Positions 16,681 through 25,367 of a stretch of DNA of 64,000 bases are shown here, piece by piece. The position numbers were made by a program, and so were the translations under genes. Position 1 is the stretch's first letter. Each line of letters begins with the position of its first letter. The stretch is from G965279355 sp965279355. GTDB taxonomy: Bacteria; Pseudomonadota; Alphaproteobacteria; CACIAM-22H2. The notes below the pieces were generated by a model. That model did no database searches and was not told the DNA's origin. It saw only the letters and a list, made by a program, of their open reading frames with translations. The stretch spans positions 186,001 to 250,000 of the forward strand of contig OZ257155.1 of NCBI GenBank assembly GCA_965279355.1, read 5' to 3'.

Positions 16681-17522
16681 TCCTGGTAGGTGATGGCGCG
16701 GGTGAGCAGGGCGAGGCCCTGATCCAGCGCCATGCCGACCAACCCGATCGACAGGATGGCGATCAGGATGCTGCTGATCGACAGGTTGTTCCACTCGTTC
16801 CACACGAAGTAGCCGATGCCGGTGCCGCCCACGAGCATTTCGGCCGCCACGATCACCAGCCACGCGATGCCGACGGAAATCCGCATGCCGGTCATGATGG
16901 TCGGGGCGGCGGCCGGGAGAATGACCCGGAAGGCGGTGCGGAAAGGGCCGACTTCCAGCGTGCGCGCGACATTCATCCATTCACGACGCACCGAGGCGAC
17001 GCCGAAGGCCGTGTTGATCAGCATCGGCCAGATCGAGCAGATGAAGATGACGAAAATGGACGAGATCGCGCTGTCCTTGATGGTGTAGAGCGCGAGCGGC
17101 ATCCAGGCGAGGGGCGAGATAGGCTTCAGCACCTGGATGTATGGATTAAGCGCACCGTAAACCATCGGCGACATGCCGATCAGAAAGCCGACCGGAATGG
17201 CTACCAGCGCCGCCAGCACGAAGCCGATCAGGACACGAAAGATCGAGTAGCCGAGCTGGATGCCGATCCCCATGTCGTTGGTGCCGCGCACGTAGAACGG
17301 GTCGCTGACATGAATCCAGAGCTTGGCGCCCACTTCCGCGGGTGAGGGGAACGCCGTCTTTTGTCCGGTGGCTGCTGCCGCGCCGACGAGCTTGGCGTAT
17401 TCGGGGTCGACGGCGGGACCGGCCGCGCCGCCACCGGTGCTGACAAGGATTTGCCAGACACCGATGAACAGCGCGAACAGCAGGACCGACAGCAATGTCG
17501 ATCGCAAGGCGAGCGAACGCAT
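16677..17522 (-). CDS. nitrate/cyanate-type ABC transporter permease
   Basis: A 281-residue inner-membrane permease of the NrtB/SsuC type with about six membrane segments. The coupling loop is visible as RTLEVGPFRTAFRVILPAAAP. The start is 6 bases after the binding-protein stop, and its own stop overlaps the ATPase start. It forms the channel for the substrate delivered by the upstream binding protein. Confidence 0.9.
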   Translation of the reverse strand: MRSLALRSTLLSVLLFALFIGVWQILVSTGGGAAGPAVDPEYAKLVGAAAATGQKTAFPSPAEVGAKLWIHVSDPFYVRGTNDMGIGIQLGYSIFRVLIGFVLAALVAIPVGFLIGMSPMVYGALNPYIQVLKPISPLAWMPLALYTIKDSAISSIFVIFICSIWPMLINTAFGVASVRREWMNVARTLEVGPFRTAFRVILPAAAPTIMTGMRISVGIAWLVIVAAEMLVGGTGIGYFVWNEWNNLSISSILIAILSIGLVGMALDQGLALLTRAITYQE

Positions 17523-17528
17523 GCCGGT

Positions 17529-18896
17529 TTACGTTCGCTTGATGCGGAAGCTTGAAATGTATTCGTCGGGCTTGGCCGGGTCGAATTCCTTGCCCATGAT
17601 CGTATGCTTGCGCTGGGTTGTGGTCGGCGGCGTCATGCCGGCGTCGCGCATCAGCTTGGCGGCGTCGGTCGCAAGAAAGACCTGCTCCGCGATCTGCTGA
17701 TAGTTCACGTCGCCCTTGATCTGTCCCCAGCGCTTCATCTGGGTGAGGATCCAGATGGCCATGGAGTGCCAGGGGAACGGATTGAAATCGATGCGGTTGG
17801 GCTCGCGTTTGATATTCCCCAGGCCGTCGGCGTAGGTGCCCGTCAGTACCTGCTCGACCACCGTCACGGGCTGGTTGAGATAGTTCTGGCTTGAGATCGC
17901 CTCCGCCACCTGCTTGCGGTTCTCAGCCTTGGACGCGTAGGCCGTGGCTTCGATGATGGATTTCAGCACCGCATGATAGGTGTTGGGCATTCCGGTGACG
18001 AAATCCTTGCTGGCGGCAAAGGCGCAGCACGGATGTCCGTCCCAGAGTTCCTTGGTCAGGATATGGATGAAGCCGACGCCGTCATAGACCGCGCGCTGAT
18101 TGAACGGATCGGGCCCCAAGAAGCCGTCGATGTTGTCGGCACGAAGATTGGCAACCATTTCCGGCGGCGGCACCGCGCGGATCTGGATATCGGTGTCAGG
18201 ATCGAGCCCATGTTCCGCGACGTAGTAGCGGAGTAGGTAGTTATGCATCGAATAGTCGAAGGGGACGGCGAACTTCAGGCCCTTCCACTGTTTGGGGTCG
18301 TTCTTATCCTTGTGCTTGACCGACAGCGTGATGGCCTGACCGTTGATGTTTTCCACGGCGGGCATCGTGTAGGGAACGGCATTCGATCCGGCACCCATCG
18401 TAATGGCGAGCGGCATCGGCGAGAGGAAATGCGCTGCGTCGTATTCCTTGTTCAAAGTCTTGTCGCGGATCACGGCCCAGCCTGCGGTGCGGACGACCTC
18501 GGCGTTCAGGCCATTGCGCGAATAGAAGCCCATGGGATGGGCCATGATGATCGGCGTGGCGCAAGTGATCGGAATGAACCCGATCTTGATGTCCTTTTTC
18601 TCGAGCGCACCGGGCGCCTGGGCCATCGCTTCGCGGGCGGCGTCGAGCGGGAAGAACTGCGAAAGAGCGGCGAGGGCCGTGCCGGCGCCGACGGTGCGCA
18701 GGAAATTTCGGCGCGCGGCGTCACCCCCAAACACGGCGTTGACGATGGCGGTTTCCGCAACGCGCGCCGACAGGGCTTCGGTATCGTTGAGCGAGACATC
18801 GAGATCGTGCGCCTGCTGGCTTGAATGTCGACCGCAACCGCAGCCGCTGCTCAGGCCGGTTTGGGGATCGAACGGATTGTTGAATGCCGACGCCAT
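17529..18896 (-). CDS. nitrate/cyanate-type ABC transporter binding protein, Tat-exported
   Basis: A 455-residue binding protein of the NrtA/CmpA family. The leader is long: a cysteine-rich SGCGCGRH near residue 20, then a twin-arginine signal ARRNFLRTVGAGTALAALS at about residues 61-79. The mature part begins LEKKDIKIGFIPITCATP, as in NrtA. GGAGG precedes the ATG. It is the first gene of the operon ending in cynS, so cyanate is the likely ligand, with nitrate as the alternative. A consensus sigma-54 promoter lies about 90 bases upstream. Confidence 0.9.
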   Translation of the reverse strand: MASAFNNPFDPQTGLSSGCGCGRHSSQQAHDLDVSLNDTEALSARVAETAIVNAVFGGDAARRNFLRTVGAGTALAALSQFFPLDAAREAMAQAPGALEKKDIKIGFIPITCATPIIMAHPMGFYSRNGLNAEVVRTAGWAVIRDKTLNKEYDAAHFLSPMPLAITMGAGSNAVPYTMPAVENINGQAITLSVKHKDKNDPKQWKGLKFAVPFDYSMHNYLLRYYVAEHGLDPDTDIQIRAVPPPEMVANLRADNIDGFLGPDPFNQRAVYDGVGFIHILTKELWDGHPCCAFAASKDFVTGMPNTYHAVLKSIIEATAYASKAENRKQVAEAISSQNYLNQPVTVVEQVLTGTYADGLGNIKREPNRIDFNPFPWHSMAIWILTQMKRWGQIKGDVNYQQIAEQVFLATDAAKLMRDAGMTPPTTTQRKHTIMGKEFDPAKPDEYISSFRIKRT

Positions 18897-18984
18897 GAAT
18901 GCCTCCGCTTTTTATCGACCCCATTCCTCGATTTCGTTCCGGCATGGAACGTGAAAGGGATCAGCCGATCGTCGCGGAGAATTT

Positions 18985-19000
18985 TGCAATGCATATGCCA
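18985..19000 (-). promoter_or_regulatory. sigma-54 (-24/-12) promoter of the cyanate transporter operon
   Basis: On the minus strand the sequence reads TGGCATATGCATTGCA. It carries the GG and GC doublets exactly 12 bases apart and fits TGGCAC-N5-TTGCA except for one base. It lies about 90 bases upstream of the binding-protein ATG, pointing toward it. A sigma-54 activator gene lies on the other side, which makes the call strong. Confidence 0.75.
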
Positions 19001-19065
19001 CAGAGGTCACTTATCGCTAAGTCCAGCAACGGCGCCATTTCTTGCCTTTGGGTTGCGGCAGCGGC

Positions 19066-19102
19066 AGCTACGAAAAATCATAGGTCACGGCTTTTCGTAG
19101 CT
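19066..19102. promoter_or_regulatory. perfect inverted repeat, candidate enhancer for the sigma-54 activator
   Basis: AGCTACGAAAA and TTTTCGTAGCT are exact 11-base arms separated by 15 bases. The site is about 65-100 bases upstream of the -24 element of the cyanate operon and about 29 bases before the ATG of the activator, the usual place for an upstream activator site and for autoregulation. A second small dyad (CACGA-gaat-TCGTG, 19107-19120) follows. Binding by the neighbouring activator is inferred. Confidence 0.6.
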
Positions 19103-19130
19103 AAGACACGAGAATTCGTGGGTAATTTCC

Positions 19131-21068
19131 ATGGCTGACGGGCGTCTGACCGATTGGCTGCCGGTGGCCGACGGCACGTTCTTCCGGCGCGTCTTCGACA
19201 GTTGCGGCGACGCATTGATCGTAATCGACCCCATGACGGATCGCCTCGTCGCTGCTAACCCGGCGGCCTGCATCCTGCTGGGTTATGAGGCAGAACGGCT
19301 ATTTCATATGCGGGCTAGCACGCTTCATCCGGGCCAGCTTCCGGGTCTGATCGTGTTCACCGAAGCGGTTCTGGCCAAAGGGCAGGGCTGGACCCGGGCG
19401 CTGTCGCCGCAGCATGCAAGCGGGCAGGCGCTGCGCCTTGAATATTCCGCGACGGCATTGCCGATGGCTGGAAAGCACTATCTCGTTGTGACGATGATCG
19501 GTCTCGATCATCGCGCGCAACGGGACATGGATGCCGAGGCGGACGCCTATTTACGGGGCGGCATCGGGCAATGGCAGCGTGTGCAGCAGCTCTTTCAGGA
19601 TATCGAACAGGAAAATCAGCTCATCCTGCGGGCCGCGGGCGAGGGCATCTTCGGCGTGAACGTTGAGGGATGCGCCACGTTCGTCAATCCAGCCGCCGAA
19701 CGCATCTTGGGCTGGCCAGCTGACGAACTGGTCGGCAAGAACATGCACGTCATCATGCATCACACGCGTCCTGACGGCTCCACCTACCCGGAGACGGAAT
19801 GCCCGATCTACGCTGCGTTTCGCGATGGCGCGGTGCACGAAGTCGGCAACGAAATGTTCTGGCACCGCGACGGCCGGGCGGTGTGGGTCGAATACACCAG
19901 CACGCCGATCCGCGATCGTGGTGAACTGGTCGGAGCGGTCGTGGTGTTTCGTGACATCACCCAGCGGCGCGACGCGGATGAAAAGCTGCGGCTTGCCCTG
20001 GACGAAGTCGATACGCTGCGGCAGCGGCTTGAACTGGAGAACGAGTATCTGCAGGAGGAGATCCGCAGCGAAGCGAACCATCACCAGATCGTCGGGCGCA
20101 GCGCGCCAATCCAGAAGGTGCTTCGCCAGATCGAGCTGGTGGCGCCGACCGATGCTTCGGTACTCATCACCGGTGAATCCGGGACAGGCAAGGAGCTGAT
20201 TGCCCGCGCGCTGCATGACGCGAGCACGCGATGCGACCGGCCGTTGATCCGGGTCAATTGCGCGGCGATCCCCCGCGAGCTGTTCGAGAGCGAGTTTTTC
20301 GGCCACGTCAAAGGGGCCTTCACCGGCGCCGTGCGCGATCGTGTCGGCCGGTTCGAGCTTGCCAATGGCGGCACGCTGTTTCTCGATGAAGTCGGCGAAA
20401 TCCCTCTGGAGTTGCAGGGAAAGCTGCTGCGTGTGCTGCAGGAGGGGCAGTTCGAGCGGGTCGGGGAAGAGGCGACGCGCAAGGTCGACGTGCGCGTGAT
20501 CGCCGCCACCAACCGCGATCTCAAGCAGGAAGTCCGAAAGCGGGCGTTCCGCGAGGATCTCTATTTCCGGCTCAATGTCTTTCCCATCGAATGCGCGCCG
20601 CTACGCGAGCGCCCCGACGACATCCCGCTGCTCGCATCACACATCCTGGCGTCTGTCGGCCGGCGTCTGGGGCATGCCAAATTGCGGCTGACCCAGGGCG
20701 ATATGCAGCGCCTGCGGCAATACGACTGGCCTGGCAACATCCGGGAGCTCGAGAATGTCCTGGAGCGGGCCGCAATCCTGGCGCGCGACGGTCGGCTCAG
20801 GCTCGACCTGCCGGACCACCGACTCACGAATACCCCGGCACCCGCGCCCAAATTGGCTCATGCATCGGGAGCGCAGGTGCTGACGGATGCACAGCGTCGG
20901 GACCGCGATCGGACCAATATTCAGGCGGCCCTGCTGCTCACAAATGGGAAAGTGTTCGGAGATGGCGGTGCTGCCGAGCTTCTTGGAATTAAACCAACCA
21001 CATTAGCTTCCCGAATTAAGGCATTGGGAATAAACAGAACAGCCGACAGTGGTAAGGGGAGGCGTTAA
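19131..21068 (+). CDS. PAS-PAS sigma-54-dependent transcriptional activator
   Basis: A 645-residue enhancer-binding protein. Two PAS sensor domains lie at about residues 15-130 and 155-285, followed by a short coiled linker. The AAA+ domain spans about 325-560 with Walker A GESGTGKE (348), the sigma-54 contact loop GAFTGA (395-400) and Walker B GGTLFLDE. A Fis-type helix-turn-helix ends the protein (AAELLGIKPTTLASRIKALG). There is no membrane segment or receiver domain, so the signal is sensed directly in the cytoplasm. It is divergent from the cyanate operon and most likely activates it. Confidence 0.9.
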   Translation: MADGRLTDWLPVADGTFFRRVFDSCGDALIVIDPMTDRLVAANPAACILLGYEAERLFHMRASTLHPGQLPGLIVFTEAVLAKGQGWTRALSPQHASGQALRLEYSATALPMAGKHYLVVTMIGLDHRAQRDMDAEADAYLRGGIGQWQRVQQLFQDIEQENQLILRAAGEGIFGVNVEGCATFVNPAAERILGWPADELVGKNMHVIMHHTRPDGSTYPETECPIYAAFRDGAVHEVGNEMFWHRDGRAVWVEYTSTPIRDRGELVGAVVVFRDITQRRDADEKLRLALDEVDTLRQRLELENEYLQEEIRSEANHHQIVGRSAPIQKVLRQIELVAPTDASVLITGESGTGKELIARALHDASTRCDRPLIRVNCAAIPRELFESEFFGHVKGAFTGAVRDRVGRFELANGGTLFLDEVGEIPLELQGKLLRVLQEGQFERVGEEATRKVDVRVIAATNRDLKQEVRKRAFREDLYFRLNVFPIECAPLRERPDDIPLLASHILASVGRRLGHAKLRLTQGDMQRLRQYDWPGNIRELENVLERAAILARDGRLRLDLPDHRLTNTPAPAPKLAHASGAQVLTDAQRRDRDRTNIQAALLLTNGKVFGDGGAAELLGIKPTTLASRIKALGINRTADSGKGRR

Positions 21069-21154
21069 CCTCTTCGTGGCAGAATTCTGTCGAAACTGCG
21101 GGCCGGATCGGATTATATAGGCAGATACTCTGCCGCACTTGCTGGGGGGAAGTC

Positions 21155-21661
21155 GTGATCCGCACCGTTCTTGCTGCTGCTACCGCCCTGTCGATGGCCG
21201 TGACGCCCGTAAGCCATGCTTTGGCGGCATGTTACACCGCGCCGGAAGCAACCGCCGTGCATGTCCGCATGCTGCAGTCGGAGCTGATGGTCGCGGCACT
21301 CGCCTGCCGCGACAGCAATCCCGAACTCGGGATGATCGGCGAGTACAACAGCTTCATGCGCAAGTTCGGCGATCGACTGGTCAGCCACTCGCAGGAGCTT
21401 CAGGGCCACTTCCGCAAGAACTACGGCCAGCAGGCCCGCCCCAAGATGGATTCTTTCATCACCGGTCTGGCGAACAACGCGTCGAAGCGGAGCATGACGT
21501 CCAGCGGCTATTGCCAGGAAGCATCGACGCTCTTCCGGAATATTGCCGTCCTGGAGCGCCGCGATCTTGAGCGCTTCTCCGCGACCCGCGCCGTCGAAAG
21601 CGGCGAACGCATTCTTGGCTGCGCTGCCGAGAGCGGGACGAGCCGAGCCGCCCAACGCTAA
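21155..21661 (+). CDS. secreted protein of unknown function
   Basis: A 168-residue exported protein starting at a GTG with GGGGGAAG before it. A signal peptide ends at HALAAC. The mature part is helical with four cysteines (ACYTAPEA, ALACRDSN, SGYCQEAS, LGCAAES), suggesting two disulfides. No family or motif is recognised. It faces ompA and shares a strong terminator with it. Confidence 0.7.
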   Translation: MIRTVLAAATALSMAVTPVSHALAACYTAPEATAVHVRMLQSELMVAALACRDSNPELGMIGEYNSFMRKFGDRLVSHSQELQGHFRKNYGQQARPKMDSFITGLANNASKRSMTSSGYCQEASTLFRNIAVLERRDLERFSATRAVESGERILGCAAESGTSRAAQR

Positions 21662-21689
21662 CGCGGGCTTTAAATTCCAGCCAAAGAAA

Positions 21690-21715
21690 AAGGGCGCTTC
21701 CGAGGAAGCGCCCTT
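21690..21715. terminator. bidirectional Rho-independent terminator
   Basis: AAGGGCGCTTCC-ga-GGAAGCGCCCTT is a perfect 12-pair stem between two convergent genes. On the minus strand it is followed by TTTTCTTT, so it is a good terminator for the OmpA-like gene; on the plus strand a weaker T-rich stretch follows. Confidence 0.85.
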
Positions 21716-21740
21716 CGTATTTCTGCGATTGTGTCGCCGT

Positions 21741-22811
21741 CTACTGGAGAAGGATCTCCACGCGGCGGTTCTGCGGCTCGCGGACGCCATCGGCCGTCGG
21801 GACCAGCGGTTCCGCTTCGCCCTTGCCGAGGATGGCAATCTGCGAGGCGGCGATGCCGCTGCGCACCAGTTCGTCCTTGACCGCGTTGGCGCGGCGCAGG
21901 GACAGGGCCTGGTTGTAGCGGTCGGAGCCGGCGCGATCGGCGTGGCCCGTCGCCTGGATACGGGTGATGTTGCCCGAGCGGGCGTTCGTCGCCGCCTGCT
22001 GGATGACGCGACGCGCTTCAGTCGTAATGTCCGAACGATCGAAATCGAAGAACACCAGATACGAACGCTGGATCGCCGGAGCGGCAGGTGCCGGGGCCGG
22101 AGCAGCCTGTGCCCTCGGCGCGGGGGCCGGGGCCGGAGCAGGGGCCGCGGCCGGCATCATCGGCTGACGCGGCGCGCCGAACTCATAACGCAGCGAGAGG
22201 AGCAGCGTGTGGTTCTGGTACTCGGTGTCCATCGAAGCGTTGGTGCTGCGCACGTTCAAGTTGGGGTCCGTGGTGCCCAGGTAGCGATAGCTGAGATCGA
22301 GCTTCAGCATGTCTGTCAGGGCGTACGCGACACCGCCGATGCCCTGGAAGGCAACGACCGAATCGCTGTCGTCGACGGTCGTGCCGCCAGCGCGTGCGTC
22401 CATGATCACGCGCGCGATACCGAGACCGGCGCCGATGTACGGTGTGAACTTGGTGCCCGTGTTGAAGTCGTACAGGACATTGCCCAGCACGCTCCAGGAC
22501 GAGATATCGCCGGACGCCGAAGAGTTGGCGAGGCGATCGACTTCGTTTTCCCGATAGCCGAGTTCGCCTTCCACGCGGAAGCCATTGCCGAAGCCCCAGC
22601 CGATGGCGCCGATCCCGGCCCAGCCGAGATCGGATTCAGTGTCGCCAGTCGTGGTGTCGTTCAGGCGGGTTTCGGCGTCGCGCAGCCAGTTCAGGCCGGC
22701 GCCGCCAGCGATGTAGAGACCGTTGGTCTGCTGCGCGTCAGCCGGCGAGGCGAGCACGGCGGCAGAGCCGAGCGCTGCGGCGAGTGCGAGAGCGCGAGTG
22801 TATTTATTCAT
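21741..22811 (-). CDS. OmpA-family outer membrane protein
   Basis: A 356-residue protein with a signal peptide (ALALAAALGSAAVLASPADAQ), an eight-strand beta-barrel region (about 24-225), an Ala-Pro rich linker with repeated AP pairs and a C-terminal OmpA domain. The peptidoglycan-binding motif is seen as FDFDRSDIT, then GHADRAGSDRYNQALSLRRA and EPQNRRVEI. It tethers the outer membrane to the cell wall. The ATG at 22811 is chosen because the signal peptide begins there; a longer reading from 22877 adds an unlikely leader. Confidence 0.9.
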   Translation of the reverse strand: MNKYTRALALAAALGSAAVLASPADAQQTNGLYIAGGAGLNWLRDAETRLNDTTTGDTESDLGWAGIGAIGWGFGNGFRVEGELGYRENEVDRLANSSASGDISSWSVLGNVLYDFNTGTKFTPYIGAGLGIARVIMDARAGGTTVDDSDSVVAFQGIGGVAYALTDMLKLDLSYRYLGTTDPNLNVRSTNASMDTEYQNHTLLLSLRYEFGAPRQPMMPAAAPAPAPAPAPRAQAAPAPAPAAPAIQRSYLVFFDFDRSDITTEARRVIQQAATNARSGNITRIQATGHADRAGSDRYNQALSLRRANAVKDELVRSGIAASQIAILGKGEAEPLVPTADGVREPQNRRVEILLQ

Positions 22812-23132
22812 CGTCGTACCTGTTTCCCCTGTAAGGCCGAACGCGACAGCCATCGCGCGGCCCTTTCTAATTAACATTTTTTACGGCAAGCACCAGCCCA
22901 TTGCCTAATTAGTTCAAGGGCCTGTTGTAAAAATGCATCAAAGGGGCAGACGGGAGTTCGCTCAGTTCGCTCATTTTTGCTATGTAATCGAAAATGCGAC
23001 GGCGCACCTTTTGAACGAGGACGCCGCTGTAAATTATTGATATTAAAATAATAAATTAAATATCTTAAGGTAAAACATTAAGAGTCTTGGCGTGCGTTAA
23101 AGGGTATCGATCGTAGCCGGAATCCATAGCCT
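22812..23132. other. 321-base AT-rich intergenic region
   Basis: No gene is seen between the OmpA-like gene and the LpxR-like gene, both on the minus strand. It must hold the ompA promoter and leader, but no clear -35/-10 pair could be picked. A 9-base direct repeat AGTTCGCTC occurs twice in tandem near 22955, and 23030-23090 is very rich in A and T. Confidence 0.4.
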
Positions 23133-24164
23133 TTAAAATCGAGCAGAAAGGCTGATCGAGCCGAACATGTCGGGTCTTGCCTGACCCTCGAACTCCCGGG
23201 TGCGGATGACCTGGGTATAGCTCAGGCGGACTCGCTCAAACAGCAAGGCCAGTCCCATCTGAAAATCGGCGACCAGGGGCTTCTTGTCGACGGAATGACT
23301 GTCGGTGAAGGTATTGCCATCGAGGAAGATGTCGCGGACCACGTAGCGGCCTTCGGCGCCGGCAAAGAGATACCAGCCGAATGCGTCGCGCGGCCGGAAG
23401 GACTGCGAGCCCGGCAGGGCCGGCCGGATTCGCGGCGGCCCGAAATCCGAGGTGAGATCCTCCCCGAATCTGACCATGAGGCCGGCACCGCCATAGGTGA
23501 ACACGTTGCCCACGCTGCCGCTGATATGCGGGATGGCATCGACGCCGAGACCGCCGACCGGCATTTCGAAAATCTGGCGCCACTTGCGCTCGAAAACCAC
23601 GGCGAGTCCGGGCTCGTTCTTGATCTGGTGGGACCAGCCATGGGCGCCGTTGGCCCCGATCAGGCGGTGGTAGTTGTTCTGTATAGGCTTGCCGAGTGCC
23701 GCGGGTCCGACGACGCCGATGTCGATTTCGATCGTATCGAGACGAGTGGGGGATTCCGATTGCAGCGCGAAGCCTGTGTAGAGCCAGGCAGCGTAAGGAC
23801 GGTCGCGCGGGTTGAGTTCCGTGGTCGCCTTGTTCTCCGGAGTATAGAGGTTATGGCCGAGCGACACGCCGACGCGCCGCCGGGCGGTCGGATCGAGGAA
23901 CGGCAGGTTGTCGCCGAGTTCTTTTGCCCATTCCGCGACGTCGTCATCGGCCGACATCCAGCCCAGTCGCACGCCGTTCGTGTAGTGGCGATCGTTGTTG
24001 TCGAAAGCGTAGAGATCGTTTTCGTTGACGAACGTGATCACCCCGCGCCGGTCCGGGGGCAGTGGCGATGGCGATGCGGCATCCTGAGCATGCGCCGCCG
24101 CCGCCGCGAGCCACAAACCGGTCGCCAATACGCTGCTGAGGATCTTCAGTGGGGAATTCAACAT
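23133..24164 (-). CDS. LpxR-like (DUF2219) outer membrane lipid A deacylase
   Basis: A 343-residue outer membrane protein with a signal peptide and a C-terminal Phe (SARF). The catalytic region of LpxR is visible: an NENDLYAF with Asn-Asp, then DRHYTNGVRLGW, DRPYAAWLYTG and NNYHRLIGANGAHGW with the active His. LpxR removes the 3'-acyloxyacyl group of lipid A on the cell surface. The start is uncertain: ATG 24164 begins the signal peptide, and GTG 24179 would add five residues. It is separated from the flagellin gene by a terminator. Confidence 0.8.
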   Translation of the reverse strand: MLNSPLKILSSVLATGLWLAAAAAHAQDAASPSPLPPDRRGVITFVNENDLYAFDNNDRHYTNGVRLGWMSADDDVAEWAKELGDNLPFLDPTARRRVGVSLGHNLYTPENKATTELNPRDRPYAAWLYTGFALQSESPTRLDTIEIDIGVVGPAALGKPIQNNYHRLIGANGAHGWSHQIKNEPGLAVVFERKWRQIFEMPVGGLGVDAIPHISGSVGNVFTYGGAGLMVRFGEDLTSDFGPPRIRPALPGSQSFRPRDAFGWYLFAGAEGRYVVRDIFLDGNTFTDSHSVDKKPLVADFQMGLALLFERVRLSYTQVIRTREFEGQARPDMFGSISLSARF

Positions 24165-24316
24165 GACTCGCTTTGCCACTGTCTATCACGGCTGGCGCGA
24201 GTCAGGGCAAGTCAGCATCCGGGAAAGTGCAGGCTCATGACCCGAAGGTGCCGGCAGGGACGCAGGGAACGCAGCCCGGCGCTTTGCCAGACCGACACCG
24301 ATCCCGGAAAACGAAA

Positions 24317-24348
24317 CCGGCCCGATCCCTATACGGTGATCGAGCCGG
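24317..24348 (-). terminator. candidate terminator of the flagellin gene
   Basis: CCGGCCCGATC and GATCGAGCCGG pair with one mismatch across a 10-base loop. On the minus strand the stem is followed by TTTCGTTTTCC. It lies 57 bases after the flagellin stop. Confidence 0.5.
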
Positions 24349-24404
24349 AAGCGATAGCGGAAGTCGCAGTGTCAGTCGTCGGCGGAATCGTCCCCGTCGC
24401 TGGA

Positions 24405-25217
24405 CTAACGAAACAAGGCAAGGAGCGTCTGGGGACGCTGGTTCGCGATGCTGAGCGCCTGGATGCCGAGCTGCTGCTTGACCTGCAGGGCCTGCAATTG
24501 AGCGCTTTCCTTGGCCAGATCCGCATCGACCAGGGCGCCGAGACCTTCGGTCACGGCATCCGAGATGGTCGAGGTGAAGGTGGTGAGGAAGTCGATCGAT
24601 TTGGAGTTGGCACCCAGCGAGCCGAGCGCCTGACCGACCGCGGTGATTTCCACGTCGATCGTCGAGATCAGCGTGAGAGCATCGCCCGTTGTCGAGACGC
24701 CGAGGCTGAGGTTGGCCGAGACGGCGCCGACAGCGGAGGCTTCGTTGATCGTCAGCTGACCGCCGGTGATCGTCGAGGTGATGGTCACGCCAGTGGAACC
24801 GGCCGAGACCAGGTTACGGCCGTTGTAGACGGCGTTGGTCACGAAGGTATCGAGCTGGGCGATCATTGCGTTGAAGTCAGCCGACAGAATCGTCTGCTGG
24901 CTCGCCGTGTTGGCGGGGTTCGACGCTTCGATGGCCTTCTTCTTGATGTCGGCGAGCAGGTCGGAGACCGACGTTGCGCCGGCAATGGCGGCGGCGAGGA
25001 TGCCGCGGCCGCTGGAGAGGCTCTGCTGAACCGCGTCGAAGGCTTTCAGATCTGCGCGCAGACCCTGGGCGATCGAGAAGTTCGAGGCATCGTCACGCGG
25101 GCTTGTCACGCGCAAGCCAGTGGAAACGCGATTCTGCACACGATCGAGCGATGTGCTCGTCGACTGCAGATTACGGAGGGCGACGAGCGCACCTACGTTG
25201 GTGTTGATGGACGTCAT
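24405..25217 (-). CDS. flagellin
   Basis: A 270-residue flagellin with the two conserved terminal regions and a short central domain. The N-terminal start TSINTNVGALVALRNL and the block SLDRVQNRVSTGLRV are typical, as is the C-terminal QALSIANQRPQTLLALF. The centre is small and rich in Thr, Ser and Ala. It is exported by the flagellar type III system and polymerises into the filament. AGGAGA precedes the ATG. No chaperone, cap or other filament gene is adjacent. Confidence 0.95.
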   Translation of the reverse strand: MTSINTNVGALVALRNLQSTSTSLDRVQNRVSTGLRVTSPRDDASNFSIAQGLRADLKAFDAVQQSLSSGRGILAAAIAGATSVSDLLADIKKKAIEASNPANTASQQTILSADFNAMIAQLDTFVTNAVYNGRNLVSAGSTGVTITSTITGGQLTINEASAVGAVSANLSLGVSTTGDALTLISTIDVEITAVGQALGSLGANSKSIDFLTTFTSTISDAVTEGLGALVDADLAKESAQLQALQVKQQLGIQALSIANQRPQTLLALFR

Positions 25218-25367
25218 CCGGGTCTCCTGTTTCTAGGGAGATAACGAACCTTCCTGGTTCGCCTCTTGTTTTGTCGGGACAGACGCTTCGCGCCTGCCGG
25301 CTGAGCTGCCCTTTGCCGGACATTCTCATCCAGCCATCACTATGCTGCGGAGGACATAATGTGTCAA
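25218..25367 (-). promoter_or_regulatory. flagellin leader hairpin and candidate sigma-70 promoter
   Basis: On the minus strand TTGACA (25362-25367) and CATAGT (25339-25344) are 17 bases apart, a good sigma-70 pair. The transcript would have a leader of about 110 bases that contains CGAACC-aggaa-GGTTCG (25245-25261), a perfect 6-pair hairpin near the ribosome site. In some Alphaproteobacteria the flagellin leader is a target of post-transcriptional control by FlbT; such control here is a guess. Confidence 0.5.

Noticed and set aside
25262..25330. Possible sigma-54 promoter for the flagellin
   Set aside because: The GG and GC doublets are 11 instead of 12 bases apart; a sigma-70 pair fits better.
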